NCBI RefSeq assembly: GCF_043951855.1
Contig: NZ_JBINJW010000003.1
Span: forward strand, 62,001-126,000
Length of the DNA: 64,000 bases
Direction of reading: 5' to 3'
Source: Proteiniclasticum sp043951855
GTDB taxonomy: Bacteria > Bacillota > Clostridia > Clostridiales > Clostridiaceae
Made by a program: the position numbers and the translations under genes. Below are positions 49,436 through 58,759 of the stretch, piece after piece (the stretch's first letter is position 1; every line of letters begins with the position of its first letter). The notes beneath the pieces were generated by a model. It was not told the origin of the DNA. It did no database searches and worked only from the letters and a program-made list of their open reading frames with translations.

Positions 49436-50732
49436 CTACGTCAACTCCTTTAGCTTGTTTTACGATGACTCTCATACCTTCAACATTTGTGACAATGATC
49501 GGTGTACCCTCTTCGATGTATTCACCGGAGGTGACGACATCAACAAAAGCATCATCAAATTCAGCGGTTCCGGAAGGTCTGAGTGTGGTTTTGGCAATTC
49601 CCTGTTTCCCCATAAGGGTAACAAGACCCTGCTTTGCTGCCACATATCCTTTATCAGGAGTTTCCTCCATCTCCAGTACGAGTCGTTTAAACACTTTTCG
49701 ACCTGGAGTGAACCTGAATACCACGATGATCAGCAGTGCTGCACCAATGATTGCAATGACTAAGGATTGTACAGCCGTTGAAGGATCTGGTGTTGATAGG
49801 AATATACTTCCGAATAATGCTGCAAGTCCAAGAACACCTGCAATACCGAATCCGGGAATTATAAATACCTCTACCAGAAGCAGCGCGAGTCCGATGATAA
49901 ACAGCAGTGCTGCTTCCCATCCTGAGATTCCTGCAAGGATCCCTCCTCCAAAATAAAGACCTAATGCGGCTATTCCTATGCCGCCGGGTATTCCGAATCC
50001 TGGAGTGAATAACTCAATAAGTATGCCTGCAATACCAATCATCAATAGAATAGTACTGACTGCTGCGGTTGTCAGAAAATCCGTCACATAATTGATGGTT
50101 GTTTTTCCTGATGAACCAATGATAGTCAGATTTTTGTCTGCTCTCAGATCAAGGTCGCTACGATAGACACCATCAGTCATATCATATTTCAGTGCTTCTT
50201 CGGCCGTCAGTGTCAGAAGTTTACCTTCTTCTACAAGGCCCTCGATAGAGATTGTGTCATCAGCCATTGCGCGTGCGATGAGTGGATCTCGTCCATTCTT
50301 CTCCGCTTGAGAAGCAAGTTCTGCTGACCAGACGGAAACTGTTTTTTCATCTGCTCTCTCGCCGCCGATCTGAGGTTCAGCTCCACCGATGGTTGAGCCG
50401 GATGTCATGTACATTTCACTTCCGCTAAGGGCCATGAGCGCTCCTGCTGAAATTGCACCACCATCCACCAGAACAATCGTGTCCATGGAAGATATGGTTT
50501 TGGACATTTCCAGTGCCGAGTCAACTCTTCCACCAAGTGTGTCCAGAATGAGATATACTGCATCAGCCTGATTATCCTCTGCTTCCTGGTATGCATTCGC
50601 AAGCCATTGGGACTGACTTGGAGATACTTCACCATTGAAGCGAACTTCCCATACATCCATAGCCATAACTGTGGTCAGTAACATGGAGAACATCAGAACA
50701 GTCATAATCATGGTTTTCAAGACTCGTTTCAT
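49425..50732 (-). CDS. nfeD: NfeD-family membrane serine protease (ClpP-class)
   Basis: A 435-residue protein with signal peptide (about 1-24), a ClpP/SppA-like protease domain (about 26-215) in which GGAISAGALMALSG carries the catalytic serine near 94 and the lysine lies further on (about 130-135), four membrane helices (about 210-335, LLMIGIAGILIELFTPGFGIPG and similar), and a C-terminal OB domain (about 355-430). Relatives cleave stomatin/flotillin-type partners. It heads the operon nfeD - OB domain - floA - unknown. GAAAGGAGG precedes the ATG. Confidence 0.9.
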   Translation of the reverse strand: MKRVLKTMIMTVLMFSMLLTTVMAMDVWEVRFNGEVSPSQSQWLANAYQEAEDNQADAVYLILDTLGGRVDSALEMSKTISSMDTIVLVDGGAISAGALMALSGSEMYMTSGSTIGGAEPQIGGERADEKTVSVWSAELASQAEKNGRDPLIARAMADDTISIEGLVEEGKLLTLTAEEALKYDMTDGVYRSDLDLRADKNLTIIGSSGKTTINYVTDFLTTAAVSTILLMIGIAGILIELFTPGFGIPGGIGIAALGLYFGGGILAGISGWEAALLFIIGLALLLVEVFIIPGFGIAGVLGLAALFGSIFLSTPDPSTAVQSLVIAIIGAALLIIVVFRFTPGRKVFKRLVLEMEETPDKGYVAAKQGLVTLMGKQGIAKTTLRPSGTAEFDDAFVDVVTSGEYIEEGTPIIVTNVEGMRVIVKQAKGVDVGAD

Positions 50733-50974
50733 ACGACTCCCTCCTTTCAGAGATTAGACACTGAAGGTCACTGCTAACTGGCACTATTCTATACTGTTAG
50801 ATTTGACCACATGTCTTAAATATATCATATCACTAATGCACTGGTGTTTCTATCTTTTTCGATGAATATGACAGTTAGTTGTACCTTTATCTCAGGTAAT
50901 TAAAACCATTTCATCTTCAGGAATGATAAATTTATATCAGGGGTCATTGGAACCTCACCGGCAAATAGGATGTG

Positions 50975-51000
50975 AAAAAAACCGGATACGCATATCCGGT
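50975..51000 (-). terminator. Terminator of the hydrolase gene
   Basis: ACCGGATA (50981-50988) pairs with TATCCGGT (50993-51000) around CGCA, with a seven-T run on the minus strand. Confidence 0.85.
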
Positions 51001-51010
51001 CGATTTACCC

Positions 51011-51607
51011 TTACCGATTGTACCAGGCAGAAGCATCTTGAACCTCTTCCTGTGTAAGTGAATGTCCCCTCCTATAGGTATGAAGAGATACATCTGCACC
51101 CATTTCCTTTAATCTCTTTTCGAGCGTAAGTGTATTGTCAAAAGGTACGATGGGATCATTTTCTCCAGCACCGATGAAGATTTTCGTTCCCACTAGACTG
51201 ATATCGGGTGTTTCCTTCAGTGGAACCATGGGATGGAACAGAATCGATTTACTGAAGATGCCTCCATAAAGATAATGGGCAGCTGCGATGATGTTCGCAC
51301 CGTTGGAGTATCCGATTCCAGTCAGATTATCAGGACTGAATCCGTACTCTTTCGAAGCGCTTTCAATGAAGCTTCTGATTTCTTCTGCTCTGTAGAGGAT
51401 ATCTTCTTCGTCGAAGACCCCTTCCTGTATGCGACGGAAGAAGCGGTTCATGCCGTTTTCGTTCACGTTTCCGCGTAAGGAAAGGATGTTTGCTTCAGAA
51501 TCGATCATACGCCCCAGGGAAATCAGATCATTTTCATTTCCTCCAGTTCCATGAAAAAGCACTAGTGTTTTGTTGTTATCGTTTCCTTTTATAAATATAT
51601 GCTTCAT
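51011..51607 (-). CDS. Alpha/beta hydrolase (phospholipase/carboxylesterase family)
   Basis: A 198-residue soluble esterase-like hydrolase. The oxyanion region is LFHGTGGNENDL (about 17-28); the nucleophile elbow is GIGYSNGANI with Ser near 97; the acid is in GAGENDPIVPFD near 156, and the histidine in RRGHSLTQEE near 187. These make a complete catalytic triad of the YpfH/carboxylesterase 2 type. Substrate unknown. Single gene with own terminator. Confidence 0.85.
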   Translation of the reverse strand: MKHIFIKGNDNNKTLVLFHGTGGNENDLISLGRMIDSEANILSLRGNVNENGMNRFFRRIQEGVFDEEDILYRAEEIRSFIESASKEYGFSPDNLTGIGYSNGANIIAAAHYLYGGIFSKSILFHPMVPLKETPDISLVGTKIFIGAGENDPIVPFDNTLTLEKRLKEMGADVSLHTYRRGHSLTQEEVQDASAWYNR

Positions 51608-51831
51608 GTTTCCTCCTGTTTCCTGGATTGCATCAAGTGAATCAGCAGGCTCTCGAGACTGGATATGGCACCGCAGTATCCCTGAAGTGAATCGGTTCCC
51701 GTTTTCTGATGCAATCTGTTATTACCATACAGTTTAGCTGATAAAATAAGATTGGTCAAATTAAATAGCATGAAACTTAATGTGCGGTCTTTTCATCTGC
51801 ACGAAAAAAGAGATAATCTTTTCAGATTATC

Positions 51832-52593
51832 TCATAGTTCCTTTCTATAAAGAATGATCCCGGACTCTGTGCTCACTGCATAAACGAAGTTAAAGTTTTT
51901 TCCTTCTTCGATCTCCAGTGTGAAATAGAGATTATAGACTTTCTTGTTGTTGTATACATCCACTTCGTGTTTGATGATTTCCTTGGTAAGCCTGGATGAG
52001 AATTCCTCGGTGCTTGCATTCGCGCTGAAATAATTGATGATGATTTCTTTTGCTTCATCTACAGTGATCTTGTCAACAGTACTGAGTACATCCGGGTTTT
52101 CATACTTAAAGGAAATACTGATCAGTGTACCGTCACTGGTATACTGAATGTAGATGTTGTTTCCGGTGAAAAGTTCACCCTGTTTTTCGCGGGACACGCT
52201 TTCATACTGCTTCAGGCTTTCATTGTAAGCTACAACCGTCTTGAATTTCTCCACTTCGTAATCCAGCCTTTTCAGGTTATCCTCCGCTTTCAGAAGGATT
52301 TCTTCCTCTGTGGCCAGATCGGGTGAGGTGTTTCCTGGGGTATTTCTCAGGAATACGGTCATGAGACGCCCTTCCGGAGTCACTTCGTAATAGTACCTGG
52401 AATCTGTGAATTCCTTGATGGTCATGCCATCATAGGACTTTGTTCTGACGAACTTTATGTTCTCTTCTTTATCATTGGTGTAAGTTAAGATTGGAGCCAT
52501 CTGTGTCTTTATTTCTTCTTCGTTGGTACCACATGCATTAAGGAAGAACATCCCTAAAATGAGCAGTATACCAAGGATGATTTTTTTATGCAT
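51832..52593 (-). CDS. Uncharacterised lipoprotein with PepSY-like repeats
   Basis: A 253-residue lipoprotein with signal helix and lipobox FLNAC (cysteine near 20). The mature part has two segments of PepSY/YpeB character: SPDLATEEEILLKAEDNLKRL (start near 90) and ITVDEAKEIIINYFSAN (near 170), each followed by beta strands, ending in FVYAVSTESGIILYRKEL. I do not recognise a defined family; the closest impression is a germination or cell-wall hydrolase regulator-like fold. ATG 52593 is preceded by AAAAGGAGG. Confidence 0.65.
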   Translation of the reverse strand: MHKKIILGILLILGMFFLNACGTNEEEIKTQMAPILTYTNDKEENIKFVRTKSYDGMTIKEFTDSRYYYEVTPEGRLMTVFLRNTPGNTSPDLATEEEILLKAEDNLKRLDYEVEKFKTVVAYNESLKQYESVSREKQGELFTGNNIYIQYTSDGTLISISFKYENPDVLSTVDKITVDEAKEIIINYFSANASTEEFSSRLTKEIIKHEVDVYNNKKVYNLYFTLEIEEGKNFNFVYAVSTESGIILYRKEL

Positions 52594-52733
52594 AGGAATC
52601 CTCCTTTTGAATACTTTTAAATTATATCTGATAATTATAAATAGAATATAAAGCTCGCGCTTTAAAGTTCTTAAATTCTTTTTAAGAACTTTATAGTGGA
52701 AATATCCTCTGCTCATTTATTTTACCATACGAA

Positions 52734-52770
52734 AAGACATTCCCGGATTAATTTCATCAGAGAATGTCTT
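52734..52770 (-). terminator. Probable terminator behind the small multidrug export-family gene
   Basis: AAGACATTC (52734-52742) pairs with GAATGTCTT (52762-52770) over a 19-base loop, with TTTTC on the minus-strand side. Confidence 0.6.
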
Positions 52771-52786
52771 CAGATTGCATTTCGTT

Positions 52787-53254
52787 TTAGAAAATCGTCT
52801 TTGCGGTGAAGAAACCGGGGATCAGCAGACAGATGATTGTGATCACGGTTGCGGATAGAACAGCTCCGATGAAATTACACAAAAGCGATTTCTTGAAGTC
52901 CAGCCCCAGAAACGCTGCTACAGCACTCCCGGTCCAGATTCCTGTAGTGGGAAGCGGTATGGCCACGAAAAGAATCAGGCCGATTTCCTTTCTTTTCTCG
53001 AGTTTATCCGAATTCTTCGCGATCTTATGGTCGATGAGATCCACAAATCTCTTGAAGAAAGGCTTCGATGCCATAAATTTGTAGATCTGCTTGAAGAGAA
53101 GCAGGATAAAGGGAGATGGCACGAGGCTTCCGAACAATGCCAATAGAAAGATGGTCACTGGTTCCATTTCATAAACAAAGCCCAGAGGAATGGCTCCTCT
53201 CTGCTCGATGATGGGAATCATGCTTAATATAAATACTTGCAGTTGTTGACTCAT
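52787..53254 (-). CDS. Small multidrug export (COG2426) family membrane protein
   Basis: A 155-residue membrane protein with four or five helices. PIIEQRGAIPLGF (about 14-26) and the loop FVAIPLPTTGIWTGSAVAAFLG (about 95-116; key: PLP-TG-WTG) are the family markers. Despite the old name, transport of drugs is not shown for most members. It lies 61 bases behind purB on the same strand and has its own ribosome site. Confidence 0.85.
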   Translation of the reverse strand: MSQQLQVFILSMIPIIEQRGAIPLGFVYEMEPVTIFLLALFGSLVPSPFILLLFKQIYKFMASKPFFKRFVDLIDHKIAKNSDKLEKRKEIGLILFVAIPLPTTGIWTGSAVAAFLGLDFKKSLLCNFIGAVLSATVITIICLLIPGFFTAKTIF

Positions 53255-53315
53255 GTAGTACTCCTTGAAGGCCTGAAAAGAACTCTGTCTTCTGAATTGC
53301 GCTCAGGCTGATTTT

Positions 53316-54746
53316 CTAGACGGTTATGTCTGATTTCTGATAGGTGTCGCTTTCATATACGTGGATGAGAGGATCGATCTCTTCCTTCATGAACGCCTCC
53401 ACCTGCTGCGGTGCTCTGCCGATGTAGTGCTTCGGGTTCAATGTGTGTTTCAGTTCGTCTTCGCTGAGACCGAAGCGGTCGTCGCCAAGTATTCTGTTTA
53501 TGAGGTCGTTGTCGAGACCTTCCAGTTTCACACGCTTGGAAGCTTCCATGGAGTGCTCTCTTATGAGTTCATGGAGCTCCTGTCTGTCTCCGCCTTTTCG
53601 GACTCCTTCCATGATGATGTTTTCCGTCGCCATGAAGGGAAGTTCACTATGGAGGTGGGCTTCAATCATCTTGTCATAAACGACCATGCCTTCAGTGATG
53701 TTGATGTACAGATTCAGTACACCATCCAGTGCAAGGAACGCTTCTGCCACAGAAATCCTTTTGTTGGCGGAGTCGTCCAGGGTTCTTTCGAACCACTGGG
53801 TGGATGCGGTGATGGCAGGATTCAGGGCATCCACGATGATATATCGGGATAGAGCGCCCATTCTCTCACTTCTCATGGGGTTACGCTTGTAGGCCATGGC
53901 AGAGGAGCCGATCTGATTCTTTTCGAAGGGTTCTTCAATCTCTTTCATGCTCTGAAGCAGTCTGAGATCGTTGCTGAATTTATAGGCGCTCTGGGCGATT
54001 TCACTCAAGTTGTTCAGAATGAAGCTGTCCAGTTTCCTTGGATAGGTCTGTCCTGTCACTTTGAAGGTTTTCGGAAAATCAAAATGCTCGGCGACCTTTC
54101 TGTCCAGCTCCTTCACTTTCTCCTCATCCTCATCGAAGAGGCTCATGAAGCTGGCCTGGGTTCCGGTGGTTCCCTTGACGCCTCTGAAACGCATGGTTTC
54201 GATGGTGTGATTGAGGTTCTCAAGGTCCAGTGCCAGATCCTGCATCCAGAGCGTCGCTCTCTTCCCCACAGTGGTGATCTGTGCAGGCTGGTAATGGGTA
54301 TATCCCAGTGTTGGCACGTCTTTGTATTTTAACGCAAATACCTTAAGATTCTTTAAAACTTCTATGAGTTTTCTCCGGATCAGATGAAGGCCCTCCCGCA
54401 TGATGATGAGATCCGTGTTGTCTCCCACATAGCAGCTGGTAGCCCCCAGGTGGATGATTCCCTTTGCGGATTCCGCCTGAAGCCCGTAGGCGTATACATG
54501 GCTCATGACATCATGACGCACTACTTTTTCCCGTGCTTCCGCTTCTTCGTAATTGATCTCATCCTTGTAACGGATCAGATCGTCAAGCTGAGACTGGGTG
54601 ATGGGCAGACCCAGTTCCATTTCCGCTTTGGCCAGTGCGATCCAGAGTGCTCTCCAGGTTCTGAATTTCTTTTCGTCTGAAAAGATGTAACTCATCTCCT
54701 TTGAAGAATATCTTCGGTTTAAAGGGCTTTCGTAAGTGTCTCTCAT
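53316..54746 (-). CDS. purB: Adenylosuccinate lyase
   Basis: A 476-residue fumarase/aspartase superfamily enzyme that cleaves adenylosuccinate and SAICAR in purine synthesis. HLGATSCYVGDNTD (about 96-109, general acid region), TLGYTHYQPAQ (about 148) and the mobile signature loop GSSAMAYKRNPMRSERM (about 282-298) with the catalytic serine are all intact. Length fits the eukaryote-like longer PurB form. AGGAGG precedes the ATG. No other purine synthesis gene is near. Confidence 0.95.
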   Translation of the reverse strand: MRDTYESPLNRRYSSKEMSYIFSDEKKFRTWRALWIALAKAEMELGLPITQSQLDDLIRYKDEINYEEAEAREKVVRHDVMSHVYAYGLQAESAKGIIHLGATSCYVGDNTDLIIMREGLHLIRRKLIEVLKNLKVFALKYKDVPTLGYTHYQPAQITTVGKRATLWMQDLALDLENLNHTIETMRFRGVKGTTGTQASFMSLFDEDEEKVKELDRKVAEHFDFPKTFKVTGQTYPRKLDSFILNNLSEIAQSAYKFSNDLRLLQSMKEIEEPFEKNQIGSSAMAYKRNPMRSERMGALSRYIIVDALNPAITASTQWFERTLDDSANKRISVAEAFLALDGVLNLYINITEGMVVYDKMIEAHLHSELPFMATENIIMEGVRKGGDRQELHELIREHSMEASKRVKLEGLDNDLINRILGDDRFGLSEDELKHTLNPKHYIGRAPQQVEAFMKEEIDPLIHVYESDTYQKSDITV

Positions 54747-54824
54747 AATTTCCTCCTGATTATCATCTTTTGCTTTGTTTTCTGTTTTATGAACACAGTT
54801 CCTTCCTGTTTCACAGATCTATGT

Positions 54825-55718
54825 TCATTTCGGCACATATTTCAGTGACAGATCCTGAACGCACAGCTGGATACGATCTGTTTCAAGCAGGTATTCCACA
54901 TAGCATTGGAGCATTCTTTCCACCACCAGATACTTGAAGGTGGAATCGATCCGTATTCTCATGGTCAGTGCCACTGTCTGAAGGATCTCCTCCTTTGTCA
55001 TGGGCTTCGTGATGACCGCAAGAATCTCTTCCGCTCGGTTTCTGTAGAAATAGATGTTGTCCGTGATGAGGTCCTTCACATCGGGATAGATGCCTTTGTG
55101 CGCCAGAACATAGTGGCTGGAGCGTAGGCTGTACAGCTTCATCTTGCTTGCGATATCCTGGGTAAGGATGTAGGCATAGGGAAGCTTTGCGCTGTCCATG
55201 ACTTCGTAGCTGATGAGGGCGTCCCCGATGTAGGTGACATCGTCCGGTGTTGTGATGGTGATGTGTCCCGTACTGTGACCAGGCGTATGCAGGATCTTGA
55301 ATACTACGCCGCAGAAAGTGATCTCCTTCTCCTCAGCTTCAATGATACGGTCTGTCTTCACCATCATATGGCCGAAGTGTTCCTGTACGGTACGGATGGA
55401 GTAGTTTGCATAGAACTTCTTCAGGGACATGACGGAGTCCACGACACCGGCCTCTTCCCTGGTCATGGCCACAGGGCATCCGTACTTTTCTTTGAAGTAG
55501 GCTGCATTTCCCACATGATCGATATGAGCATGAGAGCAGAGAATACCCGCTACATTCAACTGATTCTTCTCCAAATAGGAGGTCAGTCTTTCTCTGTCAT
55601 TGTGCATGTATCCGGTATCAAGAAGGATGATGTTCTTATCGTCAATCCTGTAGAAAGGCAGATAAAGCAGGTCCAGGTCCAGTACATAGGTATTTCCTTT
55701 GACATATATGCTTTTCAA
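54825..55718 (-). CDS. MBL-fold metallo-hydrolase
   Basis: A 297-residue metallo-beta-lactamase-fold hydrolase. The metal motif is SHAHIDHVG with His63, His65, Asp67 and His68; further ligands are in HTPGHSTGHI (near 147) and GDALISYEV. The C-terminal 80 residues look like an added winged-helix-like domain (KPMTKEEILQTVALTMR), as in many glyoxalase II-like relatives of unknown function. Single gene; substrate not predictable. Confidence 0.85.
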   Translation of the reverse strand: MKSIYVKGNTYVLDLDLLYLPFYRIDDKNIILLDTGYMHNDRERLTSYLEKNQLNVAGILCSHAHIDHVGNAAYFKEKYGCPVAMTREEAGVVDSVMSLKKFYANYSIRTVQEHFGHMMVKTDRIIEAEEKEITFCGVVFKILHTPGHSTGHITITTPDDVTYIGDALISYEVMDSAKLPYAYILTQDIASKMKLYSLRSSHYVLAHKGIYPDVKDLITDNIYFYRNRAEEILAVITKPMTKEEILQTVALTMRIRIDSTFKYLVVERMLQCYVEYLLETDRIQLCVQDLSLKYVPK

Positions 55719-55844
55719 GATATTTTCACCTCGATATTCCGTTGGATGATGTTAGACAACATACCAATTATACACTAAAACACATATATTAGAATGAAAT
55801 TTTCGTAAAATGTTTGTGTTTTCGGTTTCATGAGGGCAAAAAAG

Positions 55845-55873
55845 AAAAACTAGGACTGAAAACTCAATCCTAG
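55845..55873 (-). terminator. Terminator after the HPr gene
   Basis: CTAGGACTGA (55850-55859) pairs with TCAATCCTAG (55864-55873) with one mismatch; T-rich tail on the minus strand. Confidence 0.75.
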
Positions 55874-55900
55874 CATGTTCTTCAAATACTTTCTTGAAAA

Positions 55901-56161
55901 TTACTCTTCAAGTGTTTCAATCAGCTTGGCAACTTCTTCACAGGCAACTTCTTCGTCTTCGCCGTTTGCGATTACTGTGATGGTTGCACCCTTAGTAACT
56001 CCTAAGGATAAAACACCGATTAAACTCTTTACGTTTGCTTTCTTGCCGTTATACTCAACACTTACATCAGATTTGAAGGAAGATGCCTTCTTGACAAGTA
56101 GTGTAGCAGGTCTAGCGTGCAGACCGGTTGGATTTTTTACTGCAACGTCTTTTGAAACCAT
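55901..56161 (-). CDS. ptsH: Phosphocarrier protein HPr
   Basis: An 86-residue PTS phosphocarrier. The phosphorylated His is in PTGLHARPAT at residue 15, and the regulatory serine in KSLIGVLSLG near 46, so it can be a substrate both of enzyme I and of HPr kinase. It therefore is HPr and not the histidine-lacking Crh. It has its own promoter, although an EIIA-like gene lies just upstream on the same strand. No ptsI is in the window. Confidence 0.95.
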   Translation of the reverse strand: MVSKDVAVKNPTGLHARPATLLVKKASSFKSDVSVEYNGKKANVKSLIGVLSLGVTKGATITVIANGEDEEVACEEVAKLIETLEE

Positions 56162-56201
56162 TAAATCACCTCATATTCATATACTTTTAATAAACAACTT
56201 A

Positions 56202-56229
56202 ATTATATCATGTTTTATTGCTAAAACAA
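56202..56229 (-). promoter_or_regulatory. Promoter of the HPr gene
   Basis: On the minus strand TTGTTT (56229-56224) and TGATATAAT with -10 at 56207-56202, spacer 16, about 40 bases before the start. Confidence 0.6.
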
Positions 56230-56236
56230 CTAAATC

Positions 56237-56692
56237 CTAAAGAGAGATTTCTGCGAATTTTACAAATGCCCCGGTAGCCTCATAATTGATGGACAGATCC
56301 TTCACTTTTTCCGGCGTGGTGATGATGATCGGTGTCGTGATTTTCGCATCCAGTTCCACGTAATCCCGGTCCATATAAAGAAGCTTATCTCCTACCGTTA
56401 CCTGATCACCCACTTTGACATAGGTTGCAAAACCTCTGCCCTCAAGCTTCGCCGTATCAAGACCTGCATGAAGGAGGATGGTCAGCTTTTCTTTCGTGCT
56501 GATGGCGACGGCATTGAGGTTGTCGGAAACAAGAACCACTTCACCAGATACGGGTGCAAAGAAGATATCTCCGTCTGGAATGATGCATACACCCATGCCA
56601 CCTAACAGATCATCTTTCAGGTAGTGGTTTGCCTCCTCCAGAGGGATGATTTCTCCAGCCACAGGCATGTAGAGTTCACATTTCATTTTCAT
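56237..56692 (-). CDS. EIIA-Glc-like PTS protein lacking one active-site histidine
   Basis: A 151-residue single-domain protein of the glucose IIA fold: MPVAGEIIPLEEA start, GGMGVCIIPDGDIFFAPVSG, and ILLHAGLDTAKLEGRGF with the phosphorylated histidine (about residue 93). The second, auxiliary histidine of the family (E. coli His75, in the NHAFS/KHAVG motif) is replaced by Asn: the text reads DNLNAVAIS. It stands alone without IIB or IIC domains, next to HPr. A regulatory rather than sugar-transferring role is plausible. The start is a Met pair behind AGGAGGGAAG. Confidence 0.85.
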   Translation of the reverse strand: MKMKCELYMPVAGEIIPLEEANHYLKDDLLGGMGVCIIPDGDIFFAPVSGEVVLVSDNLNAVAISTKEKLTILLHAGLDTAKLEGRGFATYVKVGDQVTVGDKLLYMDRDYVELDAKITTPIIITTPEKVKDLSINYEATGAFVKFAEISL

Positions 56693-56703
56693 TTTCTTCC
56701 CTC

Positions 56704-57897
56704 CTATGAAAGTTGAGACAGAAATTCTTCGATACGATCAAATCCCTTTCCGATGGATTCCTTGCTGATGGCATAGGATAGTCTCACAAACCCTTCCAGT
56801 CCGAATCCGGAGCCTGGAACCAGCGCCACCTGATGGTCGCTGAGAAGACTGTCTGCAAAGTCCAGAGAGTTTTCTATGACTTTTCCTTTATAGCTTTTGC
56901 CCAGGTAGTTTCTGATATCCACCATGAGATAGAATGCACCTTTGGGATAGATGTACTTCAGTCCCTCCACCTTTTCGGCGCGCTCAATCATATAATCTCT
57001 TCTGCTTTTGAACTCCTTGTTCATCTCCGGAATGAAGCTCTGATCGCCGCTCAGTGCTTCCACTGCCGCATACTGGACAAAGGATGTGGAGTTTGAGGTC
57101 GTATGACTCTGGATATTGGACATGATCTTTATGAGATCCTTTGGTCCTGCGGCATAACCGAGTCTCCATCCTGTCATGGCATAAGCTTTGGACAGCGCGT
57201 TGATCACAAGTGTTCTGCTGTAGGTCTCTTCACTGAGCCCAGCGATGGAATAATGCTTCTCCTCTCCATAGATGAGCGGCTCATAGATTTCGTCGGAGAT
57301 GATGAAGATGTCATTGTCTCTGCAGAAATCCGCAATGGACTGCAGCTCTTCCTTCGAGTAGATGGTCCCGGTAGGGTTGTTCGGACTGTTCAGAATGATC
57401 ACCTTCGTTCTGGGTGTCAATGCAGCCTGAAGGTTTTCTCGTGTGTACTTATAGTCGTCTTCTTCCTTGGTGTCCACAATGACTGGAATACCGTCTGCCA
57501 GATGGACAAGGTCAGGATAGCTTACCCAGTATGGTTTAGCGATGAGCACTTCATCTCCGGGATTAAGGAGTGCGCTTAGCCCGTTTGCAAGGCACTGCTT
57601 GCCTCCAGTGGAAATGATCACCTGCTCTCTTGTGTAGTTCAGTCCGTTGTCACGGCTGAATTTGGCGATGACGGCATCCTTCAGCTCCACAAGACCTGAT
57701 GCTGGAAGATATTTTGTTTTTCCTTCGTCCAGAGCGTTCTTGCAGGCTGCTATGATGTTTGGTGGTGTGTTGAAGTCCGGTTCGCCGGCACCAAAGCCGA
57801 TGATGTCTTTCCCCTCTGCCTTCATTTGCTTCGCCTTTGCTGTGATGGCCAGTGTGATGGATGGTGCAAGTTTCCCTGCTTTTTCTGAAAAGTTCAT
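56704..57897 (-). CDS. Aspartate-type aminotransferase (class I)
   Basis: A 397-residue PLP aminotransferase of the Bacillus AspB subgroup (I-gamma). GFGAGEPDFNTP (about 35-46), YLPASGLVELK, STGGKQCL, LNSPNNPTG (about 168-176), SDEIYEPLIYG and the PLP lysine in NALSKAYAMTGWRLGY near 233 are present; Arg near 372 in GFVRLSYAIS binds the substrate carboxylate. Such enzymes transfer from aspartate to 2-oxoglutarate; some also use prephenate. It lies 11 bases before the EIIA gene and 22 bases behind a PHP gene, forming a minus-strand cluster. Confidence 0.9.
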   Translation of the reverse strand: MNFSEKAGKLAPSITLAITAKAKQMKAEGKDIIGFGAGEPDFNTPPNIIAACKNALDEGKTKYLPASGLVELKDAVIAKFSRDNGLNYTREQVIISTGGKQCLANGLSALLNPGDEVLIAKPYWVSYPDLVHLADGIPVIVDTKEEDDYKYTRENLQAALTPRTKVIILNSPNNPTGTIYSKEELQSIADFCRDNDIFIISDEIYEPLIYGEEKHYSIAGLSEETYSRTLVINALSKAYAMTGWRLGYAAGPKDLIKIMSNIQSHTTSNSTSFVQYAAVEALSGDQSFIPEMNKEFKSRRDYMIERAEKVEGLKYIYPKGAFYLMVDIRNYLGKSYKGKVIENSLDFADSLLSDHQVALVPGSGFGLEGFVRLSYAISKESIGKGFDRIEEFLSQLS

Positions 57898-57919
57898 GTT
57901 TTCCCCCTTGAATTGTCCT

Positions 57920-58759
57920 TTATTTTGATTTTCTGAGATTGCGGTTATAACTGATGAGTTTCATCATCAGATGGTCATTGAGCCCATAACGCCCAAGCCG
58001 GTCATTGAATGAATTCTTTTTAAGGTCCAGTTGACCATGGAAATCACTTCCACCTGAAATTACCATTCTGTGCTTTTTAGCCAGAGCATAGAATCTGTTG
58101 GTCAGCTCCTTCTTGTGAGAAGGATGATAGACTTCCAGTCCCAGCAGTCCATGGACCTTCAATTCCGTAAGCAGTGCTTCGAAATGAAGGTTATAGAGCT
58201 TTTCGCCGGGATGAGCAAGTACCGGTATCCCTCCTGCTTCACGTAGTGCTTTCAGCGCCTCGCGTGTATCGATCTTATATCTTTTCTCATAGGCGATCTT
58301 ATCCACGTCCAGATAGACATTGAAGGCTTCCTTGATGTTCTTCACATACCCATGTTCGATAAGAAGCTTCGCGATATGAGCTCTTCCGTAGGAATCCTTC
58401 GGTGGAGCTTCATCAGGCAGATGAATATCCAGTTCTTCGAGGTTCTTCAGGATTTTATGATACCTTTCGATCCGGTCGGTCTTAAAGCGGTCCAGAAGCG
58501 CCAGGAGCGGTTTGTTGAAAGGATCGTGGAAATAAGACAGTATGTGAAGTTCCAGACCTTTGTAGTAGGTGGATACTTCCACACCGGTAATCACCGTAAG
58601 ATCCTTGTAATCCGTCTGAAGGTTCTCATAAGCGCCCATGGTGTCATGGTCGGTTATGGAAATGTAGCGGATTCCTTTCTCCCTCGCCATTTCAATAATT
58701 TCATCAGGTGTAAATGCCCCATCCGAGTAAGTCGTATGGATGTGCAGATCACTCAGCAT
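57920..58759 (-). CDS. PHP-domain phosphoesterase
   Basis: A 279-residue PHP-type metal-dependent phosphoesterase. The metal ligands are visible in DLHIHTTYSDG (4-14), TDHDTMGAYE (about 37), a Glu in GVEVSTYYKG, HPGEKL near 182 and GGSDFHGQ near 246. Length and layout match the YciV/RNase AM-like group that acts on 3',5'-nucleoside bisphosphates or short RNA ends; substrate is inferred only. A second, longer relative lies at 60047-60928. Confidence 0.85.
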   Translation of the reverse strand: MLSDLHIHTTYSDGAFTPDEIIEMAREKGIRYISITDHDTMGAYENLQTDYKDLTVITGVEVSTYYKGLELHILSYFHDPFNKPLLALLDRFKTDRIERYHKILKNLEELDIHLPDEAPPKDSYGRAHIAKLLIEHGYVKNIKEAFNVYLDVDKIAYEKRYKIDTREALKALREAGGIPVLAHPGEKLYNLHFEALLTELKVHGLLGLEVYHPSHKKELTNRFYALAKKHRMVISGGSDFHGQLDLKKNSFNDRLGRYGLNDHLMMKLISYNRNLRKSK

